From NCBI GenBank assembly GCA_019649035.1, contig BMAT01010806.1:602702-626787 (forward strand): 24,086 nt of DNA, in the 5' to 3' direction. Shown here piece after piece: positions 9,413-18,330 of this stretch (positions are counted from its first letter, which is position 1; each line of letters begins with the position of its first letter). The DNA comes from Elysia marginata. Lineage: Eukaryota > Mollusca > Gastropoda > Plakobranchidae. The notes under the pieces are model-generated. The model worked only from the letters and a program-made list of their open reading frames with translations, did not search any database and was not told the origin of the DNA. Made by a program: the position numbers and the translations under genes.

Positions 9413-9620
9413 ATTATAATATTGCTTTTCTTTTATTGTTAGTCCTGTCCGTATTTATGTGTCTTACATGTTTTTTTTTTAGTTTTTTTTTGTCTGACGA
9501 AGGCGTAAAGCCGAAAGCTCACTCGTTTCGTCACCATTTTTAGAGCTCAAATATATACTTTACTTTAAAAAATTTGACTTGATTATCCACACAGCTCTAC
9601 TGCGACTCCGATTCAATTAC
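9413..9620 (+). mobile_element. 208-bp retroelement insertion with hammerhead-like core (Penelope-like?)
   Basis: This is bounded by an exact 12-bp target duplication (9401-9412 and 9621-9632). It contains poly-T runs, the structured segment CTGACGAAGGCGTAAAGCCG followed by AAAG, and further right ttatccacacagctctac and tgcgactcc. CTGANGAAGGC...GCCGAAA modules next to such ends recur in Penelope-like retroelements and related short non-coding retroelements, which are known to carry hammerhead ribozymes (family knowledge). There is no open frame, so it is either a 5'-truncated copy or a non-autonomous element. The assignment to Penelope-like elements is inference. Confidence 0.55.
9494..9548 (+). 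ncRNA. Hammerhead-ribozyme-like motif
   Basis: CTGACGA (9494-9500) matches the conserved CUGANGA core. GGC (9502-9504) pairs with GCC (9510-9512) across a GTAAA loop as stem II, and GAAA follows (9513-9516). AGCTC (9516-9520) can pair with GAGCT (9543-9547) as stem III, and C9548 would be the cleavage position. Against it: one extra A (9501) sits between the core and stem II, and stem I pairing around the T-rich left flank is weak. This may be a degenerate or inactive relative. Confidence 0.35.
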
Positions 9621-10080
9621 GGAAACTTTCTACAAGCATGAATGACCCCCTTGCTTCCTTCTTCAAGCTTGATTTTGTATGTGCCAGGAAATAAACCAGT
9701 TGTGTTTGTAACTTCAGGATAATCACTAAGCTCTGAGTCAGATTTTTGTATCACCTCCACTTTTGATATCAGTCCCAGCTCCTCTGCTAGATCGCCTGAA
9801 ATGATGATCTCTGCTTTAATACCCACAATCTGGAATTTTGTCTCAACAGTGGAAGTTTTACTCTGAACTGTTACTAAGTGTTAGCCTGGCTTGTCCTAAT
9901 GGTTTTATAACATGGTTTGAGTATGATTTAAGGACTGTACAGGCTCTCTAAAGTTCCTGGTTTGTTTATCTTCTGGAAGTCAGTTTTCAGAATTATGTTG
10001 CATTTTGCTCCCGTGTCAATCCTGAACTGAAAGTCTTGGTCATTCATCTTAAATTTCTCCTTTCATTTGTCATGAGCATC
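9617..10080 (-). pseudogene. Protease region of the Ty3/Gypsy fossil
   Basis: The open stretch 9617-9826 reads MGIKAEIIISGDLAEELGLI on the minus strand and resembles the C-terminal part of a retroviral-type aspartic protease followed by the PR-RT linker. The expected active-site part lies around 9990-10040. The region is broken. Confidence 0.65.
9621..9632 (+). repeat. Target-site duplication, right copy
   Basis: Exact repeat of 9401-9412 at the right edge of the 208-bp insertion. Confidence 0.88.
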
Positions 10081-10830
10081 ATTTGAAGAGAAGGCATAGA
10101 TTGTTATTTCTTCCTCACTGGATTCCACTTCATCCGCATGTGTTACTGTTTGAACTTACTTTTGTTTGCGGCCTGTTCCTGCATGCTGCCTGCCAGTGTC
10201 CTCTTTTTTGCAGTACCCACACACAATGTTCTTTGCTGGACAATACTTGTGTGCATCCGATTTTCCACATCGTGTACACATTTTCTGGCTGGGGCCATAT
10301 TCTTGTGCATGCTGCTCTGACTTTCGCCTCGTTTGTGCTTGTGGCTTTGTCTTTATAGTATCAACCCTATCGAAATGTGCCTCCTCACGGAGTACGTTCA
10401 TCTGCGCCTTAGACGCTTGGAACTGTTGGGTTACTTCTATAGCCTTTGGTAGACTTAGACAGCCACCCCTGTCAAGCAGTTTTTCTTGTAGTTTTGAATC
10501 TACTACTCCATCTATGATGCAATCTACAAGCACATCATCAGGATTCTCATGCTAACACTCTCAGACCATTAGAATGACTTTGATATCCTTCACGAAGTTC
10601 ATAAAAGTTTCTCCACTTGCTTGTCTTCTGTTCTTTAATTTATCTCTGGCAATGCTCTCATTCTTCGTTGGTCTTACATATTCTTCAATTTTTTTGACAA
10701 ATTTGTTGACTATTTTTCGATATGATCTGAGATTTGAAGTGGTCTGTAGATTTCCCAACCTTCCTCTCCAATCCATGTACCTAGCCACCCACATTTTTGC
10801 TTTTCAGTTGCCGTGTTCAATGGACCACTA
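10081..10830 (-). pseudogene. gag region of the Ty3/Gypsy fossil
   Basis: Minus-strand stretches 10561-10794 and 10156-10533 form a gag. The first has the helical capsid-type composition. The second holds KLLDRGGCLSLPKAIEV and ends in a nucleocapsid-like zinc-knuckle pair, CTRCGKSDAHKYC and CGYCKKEDTGRQH. This arrangement matches gag of the K02A2.6-like Gypsy group. The region is broken. Confidence 0.85.
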
Positions 10831-11058
10831 AAAACAAAGTGACAGTGCTTCTTAAACCTTACTACTTCTGAGAACAAGTATGGCGCACTCCAGTTTATAG
10901 ACGGATGGGTAAATAGGAAAGCCGTGTTGAATCTAGATCTAAATTTTTGTTATAACTGAACAAAAATAATTTTTCAGTACTGGTTACTTAGGTCTAAGTC
11001 TAGATAATAAATCTGCTTCAATCAGTGAAAATAAATACTTTCCTGGAAATAAGTTTTT
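10831..11058 (-). other. Leader region of the Ty3/Gypsy fossil
   Basis: AT-rich untranslated leader between the primer-binding site and gag. Nothing else is recognised. Confidence 0.6.
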
Positions 11059-11070
11059 CTTCTGACACCA
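11059..11070 (-). other. Primer-binding site of the Ty3/Gypsy fossil
   Basis: On the minus strand, TGGTGTCAGAAG directly follows the LTR end ...TTACA. Its position and its TGG start fit a tRNA-primer site. Which tRNA is not certain; the sequence is close to the 3' end complement of some leucine tRNAs. Confidence 0.7.
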
Positions 11071-11357
11071 TGTAATTTGATTAATTTTTTTTGGTATTTA
11101 TAGGGCGTGCATGCCTAAGATTGCAGACGATATACAGGTATTAGATAGACACAATAGACAAGACACAAGGACTCCATGTTGTCGACTTGAGACTAGGAAG
11201 GCGAGTGTGTTATTTAGTATACGTTTGAATACAAGTTGCCGGATTAGCATTGAAACTGATACTGATAATATTAGACTTTGTAAGCCAAATTATATTTAAT
11301 TACCTAATATAAGTTTATTTGAACATGTTAAAATACATAATATTCAATTATGTTACA
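11071..11357 (-). repeat. 5' LTR, 287 bp
   Basis: This is bounded by TGTAA...TTACA inverted ends and flanked inside by the primer-binding site. The part at 11139-11357 matches the left copy at 6076-6238. The next five bases on the right are ttgag; the matching left target duplicate is not present at the partial left LTR. Confidence 0.88.
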
Positions 11358-11457
11358 TTGAGTTCAATGTATACCTTTCGTCAGTTTGTGTTGACAGGGC
11401 CGTAAATCTGTTTACTTTTTAACCTATACTTTTGTACAGGACATCTGACCTGTTGTC

Positions 11458-11771
11458 CTATCGCCTTGACATCCTAGTTTTTCGACCTGGACGTCTCGCC
11501 TGCTTCTCAAACGTTCTCCGTCTGTTTCTATCTTTTGCGATTGACTTTAGCTGGTCGAGTTTTTTCTGAAAGCTGGACTGTACTTTAAAGTTTGCCTCAT
11601 GACAGGCGAGACAGGTTCTTGTATGTGGTGATCGGCAGTGTTTCCTAGAAACCGCCCTCGTTTACTAGCAAAGTTTGCCTCTATACATTTATTGCTTGGG
11701 ATTTCCTCATCTCTTCTCAAACTTATCCGACGTGACCGACCAGCTGTTGAAAATTTGAAGGGATTTTTTTG
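11458..11771 (-). other. Overlapping minus-strand open stretches, possible decayed exon
   Basis: Two minus-strand frames without an ATG overlap here: 11547-11771 (75 codons, containing KFSTAGRSRRISLRRDEE) and 11458-11661 (67 codons, containing TRTCLACHEANFKVQ and RNRRRTFEKQARRPGRKT). Both are basic and look like protein rather than random translation, and the second holds a CxxCH motif. A third protein-like stretch (GHFVFVDKKDFTTL) lies further upstream on the same strand near 12070-12170, next to the assembly gap. Together they could be one decayed gene or an unrecognised transposon ORF. I do not recognise the family, and nothing proves expression. Confidence 0.3.
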
Positions 11772-12251
11772 TCATATTTTTTTAAAAATGATTTGTTTGT
11801 AATGTTCACTAGACTTTAATTTATTTTAGGATTTGTTTTGAGTTATTTTCGGTTAAAAGCATCTAATTTATCTTTTCTAGTCTTTGAGTACCCATCTTTC
11901 ACATCTGTATGTCAGGACTGTTCAAGCAGGTGCTAAGAGTTGAATTTGAGTACTTTTTTTTAGCTTTGCCCCTTCCTATCCAAACGCTTTTAGCTCTAGC
12001 AGAGCATCTGTGGATACTTGATTGCTTCTCTCAACTTTTTCTTGGTATCAGATGACAATCCTACTTTATTTTTTTCCAGTCTTTGGTATACCTTGACAAC
12101 GTCGTGAAGTCTTTCTTGTCAACAAAAACGAAGTGTCCTCGCTTTTCGATTGTCTTTACTGAACAAACTAGCCTTCTTTATCCTTTATCATAATGTGTTT
12201 ATGTTTACCTTTTGCTTCTAAAACGGATTTTAAAAGATACGCGAGGATGTT
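11772..12251. other. Region between open stretches and assembly gap
   Basis: No complete gene. On the minus strand, the short frames ILAYLLKSVLEAKGKHKHI (near 12190-12250), GHFVFVDKKDFTTLSRYTKD (near 12075-12150) and SSDTKKKLREAIKYPQML (near 12005-12060) follow one another in different frames. This suggests a disrupted coding sequence of unknown identity. Confidence 0.3.
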
Positions 12252-12349
12252 NNNNNNNNNNNNNNNNNNNNNNNNNNNNNNNNNNNNNNNNNNNNNNNNN
12301 NNNNNNNNNNNNNNNNNNNNNNNNNNNNNNNNNNNNNNNNNNNNNNNNN
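12252..12349. other. Assembly gap (98 N)
   Basis: A run of undetermined bases. Frames spanning it consist of X residues and carry no information. The true distance may differ from the number of Ns. Confidence 0.99.
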
Positions 12350-13566
12350 GTGATGTCAATGTTTCTCCAGATCTATGGTCTTATGCAAAAATTATGATTG
12401 AAAATATTGCATGATTAACAATGCAGTGTAGGGACAAACAATTCTATCCTTTAAAAACCTATTTAATTGGAGTTGATATAAAACGATTATTAGCTGAGTA
12501 AAATAATTCCTTAAACAAATGCCAAGGGGACAGTTTTTAAAAACCAAACAAACCTACCTTTAATAAGTATGAGCCAAACATTGGTTATGATTTTCTCGGA
12601 TCGAGTGAATGAAGTTTTAATTCTTGAGAAATAAAGACACAATGAGAAACAAAATGTCAGTAGAAAGTCTGACCTGATGATCTAAATCGTAAATAAAGAT
12701 GGTTACGGTCTTCCATAACCAAAGGCGTCTATACACCTTGGCATACACACCAGACCAAATTTCACTCTTATTTCAAAGGACAACAGTACAACTGTCTCTT
12801 TAGCGCTCAAATGTTAGCATTCTACAAATTAAATTTCAAACACTCCCTTTAGCTAAATAACGAGTTACAGGTTGGTGTACTGAAGAAAGTGTGAATAAAT
12901 TTACTAAATTGCTTTCTAAAGACAATTACGATATAAGTGAAAGTTGGGAACAACCCCCCTCCCCCATCCGCCGGATCACCAGCCCGACGAGCAAACAACT
13001 GCGTAACAACTTTCAAAATCACAGTCACCTCAAAACAGCGATTGTTTACTGAAGGAAATAATTAATTAGATCTTACATGAAACAAACTTTATAAGTCACA
13101 GATACGATTGAAGACGGTAATGAAATTAGCTTACTTTTGAGGAAACTAACCTCAAAAGACTTCTCACCATAACAGCTGTAGTAGAAAATGCAGTTGTTTG
13201 ATAAAATATTATTAAATTTCACAATTTCCATATTGATTGTGATCGTCATTGGGTTGCCTACAACTATTCACTGATGAAAAAATGTAAGTTATTAGATTGG
13301 AGGTTGTTTACAGTAGGTCTAAAAAATAAATACAAAACTAAAAGAACATTCGATAAACTACATAAACAGTAGCTTCAACTGTTTTCGGAAGCATAATTTT
13401 CATGAATACCTAGTACCTACTTAGACAGTACTACCCAAATTAAGTCAAGAAATAAATTGAAAGAAAAATGTCGTTTAAAACTACTCTACCTGACATCTAC
13501 ACGTAGATCTACGTTCTAAATTATGAGCGTTGGATATTCCAGTAATACGATACACGCATCTTACAG
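12350..13566. other. Intergenic or intronic AT-rich DNA, nothing recognised
   Basis: No open frame with domain-like content and no tandem repeats of note. A C-rich patch (ccccccctcccccatccgcc, near 12953-12972) stands out from the AT-rich surroundings. Confidence 0.5.
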
Positions 13567-13614
13567 AATGTCTTCGACTCGGAAAAAGAGTGGTGTGGCT
13601 AACTTCCTGGTTTG
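13567..13614 (+). other. Candidate small exon, speculative
   Basis: An ATG at 13568 opens MSSTRKKSGVANFLVW. A cttacag stands directly before it and a consensus donor (ttg/gtaagaa) follows at 13615. The basic N-terminus then hydrophobic residues would suit a first coding exon. Against it: it is only 48 bp, has no domain, and its phase (2) does not join directly to the tetraspanin exon at 18528. It may be chance. Confidence 0.15.
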
Positions 13615-14670
13615 GTAAGAACGTTCTATCCTTTTATGGGAAGCATACTGGCTGTATCAGCACATGGAGATACACATGTAATAGCAATGAAGTCAACTAA
13701 AAAAGGTTTTAAACAAAAACACTCAAGCGTGAACTCTCTTAACGCTCTCATTAACAGCCACATGAATTTCTATCCAATTGGATCGACAGATCTAAGGGTT
13801 ATTTTAGGGCCCTTCAAGCTGCTTCTTCAGTTAGCAAAAACACCAGGTTCTGGTCAATTTTGCATTTACATATTAACGTCTTTTGATTCTGTACGAAACT
13901 GTTTTATAAGTGGTAGCCTCTTTGAATGAATTATTAAACTAAAATAACTCGTATTTTGTTGTAGCTTCCTTTAACCTCACCGCCGCCATTTTTCTTCAAT
14001 TTTTACGTAACGCTTCATTATGTAGGCTTATATGTCTATTTCTGTTCGTTTATTTCTTATAAGACATCATTAAAATCTCCTTTTACCCACCTAAAACATA
14101 ATTATGTTGATAACCATAATATAATGACATATGAGAAGTGTACTCCACGTACAAGACATTATAATATGATCTATAGTGCATTTTACTCGAAATTATATGA
14201 ATGTCAAGTTGTTTTCTTGCTGTAAATGGATTTGAAGTCAGATAAACATAAATTTTGAATATTACGTCTAAAAATGGCTGGGTTTTGATGCACTAAAAAC
14301 TACTTCGGCTTGTAACTTTAAGCTTATTTTTTCTTTTCTTTGTAACTATCTATTTTTACCATTTTTTTCGTTTATTGTTTCTGTTTTTAGTAATTCCTTG
14401 ATGACATGATGTGTCTACTATATTCATTTAACTCGTGTTGCAAATCACCATAATCTTCAGCCAATTACCTAAACAAAGACATATAATAAACACATTTGTG
14501 ATAAAATTTTGAGTAGTTCACTTCTCTTAAGTCTCTGGGGTCATTAATGCATGATACATAATTATATATATATATACTTAAATTGGAGCGGAAGTGAAAG
14601 TTAAGCATATTAAACTTTTAACAGTAACGAGAGTTAGTGAAAAAATGTCGCAGAGTATCAACCGCTCCGC
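13615..14670. other. AT-rich intergenic DNA
   Basis: A 105-codon plus-strand frame at 13612-13929 has no recognisable domain and runs across the donor-like site at 13615. I do not support it as a gene. A short TA repeat lies near 14563-14576. Nothing else is recognised. Confidence 0.5.
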
Positions 14671-14704
14671 TATCGATTCTCATCGATTCTCATCGATTCT
14701 CATC
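14671..14704. repeat. 10-bp tandem repeat, three copies
   Basis: The unit atcgattctc is repeated three times exactly, followed by a partial fourth. Confidence 0.85.
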
Positions 14705-17268
14705 ATTATTCACAAGATCTGCCTAAATCTTCGGTATGAACAATTTAATCTTACCTGTCCCAAAACTGTGCTTCTCTGAGATCACTCGCCTGTGTTACGG
14801 CATATGGGGGCATTTGTGAGGGAAATTTTTCAATGATCATAACAATCCTGATGTCCTGGAGAAAGCGTAAAATTAAATTGACAAGAACAAACAATGTGAT
14901 ATGATGCTATAGGTATTGAATGAGTTCTCGGCTATGAGCAGTGTGAGATGTTACCAATATGCTAGAATAATGTGCTTTAACTGCTGCCCCAGTGCTGATT
15001 CTCTCTGACTTAATAAGGCACCGTATTTTGGTTGGTATATTCCTACAGGAAAACTCACGTAGAGCGTTTGGAATTTTTAGTGTATCAAGCGCTATAATTA
15101 TATATAACGCGTATTACTTCCTTTAGAGAAAGCGTAAAAAGTTATAACCTAAGTTTAACAGCGCAGAAAAATGGTTTTATGCTACACCATGAACATTTGC
15201 AGGGGGTTTTGTCCAAGATTCTTGAATGTTACCTTGACATTTCACTCGAGAGACCTGCTTTGCGCATTTAATGAATCTAGTAAAACTAAAGGGTTTTCCG
15301 CTTCAACGATTCAGAAAGACGACCGCAAATCATATTGTTACTCTAGAGTAGATCAATGTCAAAGTGATCTTCTTGTTGTAGGCTCATGTCAAGTTTTATA
15401 AGACATTCTTTAAACTTATCTAACGGAAACACTCCTGTTTCCCTTCAAAGAGACAAGTTGAAAGGTGGGTTTAATTCCCTATCCAAATATCGAAATTTAT
15501 CTGGATGGTTTTTTAAATTAATATTGTAAACCTAATACGTTATGCCAAGATCTAGACCTACTTCTCAACATAACAAAGATAGACCGATGGTTTTTTTTTG
15601 GTTTTTTTGTTGTTTTTTTTTGTTTGTCTTTTGTTAATTTGTTTTTTGTTTTTGTTGTTGTTTTATTTTTCTTTAATTTAAAAAAATAACTTTGCTTGGT
15701 CTCTTTAGTATGACTTATTAGCTTTTCAGATGTATAGAGCTGTTTTTGAAGAGAAACATTGTTTTTAATTTTCTTAACAATAGTTATACCGAAACGATTG
15801 AATCAAAGCGTTCTAATATTACGATCTACAAAGCACAAAATTTTGTTCCCCTCCACTTATCCTTGACAAAATAATGGTTTTAAAAAGTTGTAAAGAGTAG
15901 GTAATTTTGAAATTAGTTTATAAAGCTCGGTCTTACATTGGCAGGCTTAAAGATAGAATGACATTAGATTTGTTAAAACTGCCATATCTATTTCATCGAG
16001 TACAGCAAACACAATCTGTGCCAACCAGTGACTCAGAAAGAAAAGTTTAATGGAATGAAAAGCTGGAACTATGGCTGAAATGATGACTTTTTAGCCATTA
16101 CACTAAAATGATATCATGTACTACATGGACACACGTAGTTAATATGTTGTTATGTAGAAAAATGCTATTAGAGGGCAAAATTGAATAACTATGTCCACTA
16201 ATATGTTTTTGTTTGTTGAGAATTATGAGGTGTTTTGCAACTGCTTTTTCGAACTAGGAAGAAACATAACTTATGTTTTTACGAAGCATGTGGGTGATGT
16301 CTACTATAAATTTATGCTGGTACCGTTACATGCATCTACAAGATTTAATCGTATGAACATTTGTTCTTGACAAGAGAATATTCACCGCAGATGGATAAAG
16401 TGGTGGGTGGGTAAATGGGTTAAACACAATAATTATCCATCCATCGTACTACACTCAATCAAGGTTGCCAAGCTGCAATGCCCAGTGTCCTAATTTCGAT
16501 CTTCAGATCGTGGCCGAAATATTTTACTTCGCTTGTCGCGTCCACCAGAACTGAATGTCTCGCAACCTGTTAGAACTAATGAGTCATGCGTCGCAGATTC
16601 TCAGACTTTTGCCAGAGCATTTTTTTCTGACAAAATTGTAAAAGTTTAATGGAAAGATATTAAATATCCTTTGATTTAAAATAAAGACAAAAGGGTGAAA
16701 TGTACTTTAAAAGGCGTTTTCCTGAAATAAAATTTCCAATGCCCAACTCAGCTAGATTAGTCTCCAGGCAAATAAGTCTTCGTAGAGTTAGGGCAATCAG
16801 TGATAAACAACCGTACAAAAAGGGTAAAAAATATGTTAGATCAGCTTTTCCTTCAGGCTATGATAGGTTAGTAGCTTATAAGGTTTTGGCGTTTCCTAGC
16901 TTGCGAGACATACGGAGACGCGATCATTGCCGGGTCTACCTACCAAAATATGGCCTGCACAAACTAGGCTGATGCCATACCAATGCAATTCTAGTTGTAC
17001 AAGGTATGGCAAACCCCAGTTCATGCTCTTTTTATGGAGCAGCTGGAGAGGCTGTAAACCGTCACCATAGTCTCCCTGTAACAACATCAACGTCCTTGCG
17101 CCCCCAGAACGATAATGTATGACGTGTAACACCCATGGGCAGCGTGTGTATCACTGCAGACGATTGGTTAACGGGCCATCAGTGCGTCTACTTTTAATAG
17201 TCATCCTGGATTTCCTCTCATATGGGCTTCGTCTTCCTGGGCGGGTCCGTAGCGTATAAACTCTGATT
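14705..17268. other. Long stretch without recognised genes
   Basis: This is AT-rich DNA with a T/G low-complexity run at about 15589-15675 (long T runs broken by single G). Plus-strand frames at 15171-15401 and 16700-16972 show no domain and are not supported. From about 16900 the composition becomes less AT-rich up to the minisatellite. That part may be an unrecognised repeat unit associated with the minisatellite. Confidence 0.45.
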
Positions 17269-17578
17269 ATAGTCTCAACCTGCACCAGCATGGATAGTCT
17301 TAACCTGCACCAGCATTGGATAGTCTCAATCTGCACCAGCATTGGATAGTCTCAACCTGCACCAGCATGGATAGTCTTAATCTACACCAGAATTGGATAG
17401 TCTCAATTTGCACCAGCATGGATAGTGTCAACCTGCACCAGCATTGGATAGTCTCAATCGGCACCAGCATTGGATAGTCTCAGCCTGCACCAGCATTGGA
17501 TAGTCTCATCCTGCACCAGCATTGGATAGTCTCATCCTGCACCAGCATTGGATAGTCTCATCCTACACCAGCATTGGA
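17269..17578. repeat. Minisatellite, 25-26 bp unit, about 12 copies
   Basis: The unit ggatagtctcaacctgcacc plus agcatt repeats about twelve times, with small variants (aacc, aatc, catcc, cagcc before tgcacc; catgg against cattgg). The three right-hand copies share the catcc variant, which suggests recent local duplication at that end. It ends at gcattggaccagcgag. Confidence 0.93.
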
Positions 17579-18164
17579 CCAGCGAGAGCTTGCCAGATAA
17601 TCATTCAAGACGGTGTTGAAGAAAATCAAATTCCTTCTACGTTCTACACCCTCCCCTTTTCCTCACACATTGTGCAAAACGCAACTCTGGTGTCGCTACT
17701 TATAAGACAAAACGCAAAGTAATTTAAGACCAGGGCCGGTCTGCTTGTACCAGTCCGGCGCGCAGGAATGAATACTCCAATAGACATCTGTAGATAACTC
17801 TCTAAACCCTTAAGTTATAAATACTAAAGATCGCCCATGATGTCATTGACCGGGCCAGGGTTATTCTTCAAAGCCTTGACCCCATCGCGCGCGATGCTTG
17901 ATACCCCATGATAGATTCAAACAAGACGAAGAATGGAAGGTTCAGAAAGCAATGAGGCAGACTGGCAGTACTGTTGGCTTTCTTGGCCTCTGTCGCTCTC
18001 CTTGGTGAGAGCCTGTGATACTACGATTCGCTGTTGAAATCTTTAGGCCATCTAGATAGAATCCTATAGATCTTTAGACAAAGATTTCTTTTCCAATCAT
18101 TATTGATAAATTAGCGTGCCTAATACCTACTGTTCCTTTTTTATTTGAGTGAGACTAAATCTAG
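17579..18164. other. Intergenic, upstream of the tetraspanin-like gene
   Basis: No gene recognised. The 66-codon plus-strand frame starting in the minisatellite is mostly repeat and is not supported. Confidence 0.5.
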
Positions 18165-18272
18165 GAAGACGTGACGTCACCTACGGAAGTCTATTGGAGT
18201 TTTCATTCACGCGGTACCGGACGCTGCTCTCTAAAATCTGCGCTTGACCTTAGCGAAAAAATTCTAACCGAA
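18165..18272 (+). promoter_or_regulatory. Possible promoter/5' leader of the tetraspanin-like gene
   Basis: CpG dinucleotides are much denser at about 18165-18320 than in the surrounding DNA. A full CRE palindrome TGACGTCA sits at 18172-18179, and a related cacgtcacgcg lies at 18294-18304. The block precedes an ATG in good context (accgaaATGG, 18273). No TATA box is evident. A promoter role is inference. Confidence 0.35.
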
Positions 18273-18330
18273 ATGGAAAAATTTAGCCGGTTTCACGTCA
18301 CGCGTATCCCGTACGGAAGATTTCATTCTA
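18273..18330 (+). CDS. Tetraspanin-like gene, inferred first coding exon
   Basis: The ATG at 18273 is in strong context and reads MEKFSRFHVTRIPYGRFHS before ta/gtgata (donor at 18331). The exon leaves phase 1, exactly what the next exon needs, and gives a 197-bp intron with a strong pyrimidine tract. The donor is only moderate and the choice rests on phase, so other first exons are possible. Confidence 0.35.

Larger units (their letters stand above)
6076..11357 (-). mobile_element. Ty3/Gypsy LTR retrotransposon fossil, K02A2.6/Mag-like
   Basis: This is an old minus-strand element with parts in the canonical order (right to left): LTR, primer-binding site, gag with zinc knuckles, protease, reverse transcriptase, RNase H, integrase, polypurine tract, partial LTR. 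The gag and integrase features recall the group whose copies are often annotated as K02A2.6-like, so I place it in or near the Mag lineage of Ty3/Gypsy. The aligned portions of the two LTRs differ at about 7-10% of positions plus indels, pointing to an old insertion. It is broken, with probably ten or more interruptions across its coding region, and I see no envelope gene. Two later insertions sit inside it: a pogo/Tigger-like MITE (6308-6490) and a 208-bp element with a hammerhead-like motif (9413-9620). Confidence 0.92.

Noticed and set aside
13612-13929. 105-codon plus-strand frame
   Set aside because: No domain, no useful splice signals in phase, and ordinary AT-rich composition.
16700-16972. 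90-codon basic plus-strand frame
   Set aside because: No recognised domain and no exon signals; possibly part of an unrecognised repeat.
17151-17342. Minus-strand frame with MLVQIETIQCWCRLRL
   Set aside because: It is a translation of the 26-bp minisatellite and its flank.
17269-17578. CRISPR-like array
   Set aside because: The repeats are directly adjacent with no unique spacers, and the context is eukaryotic.
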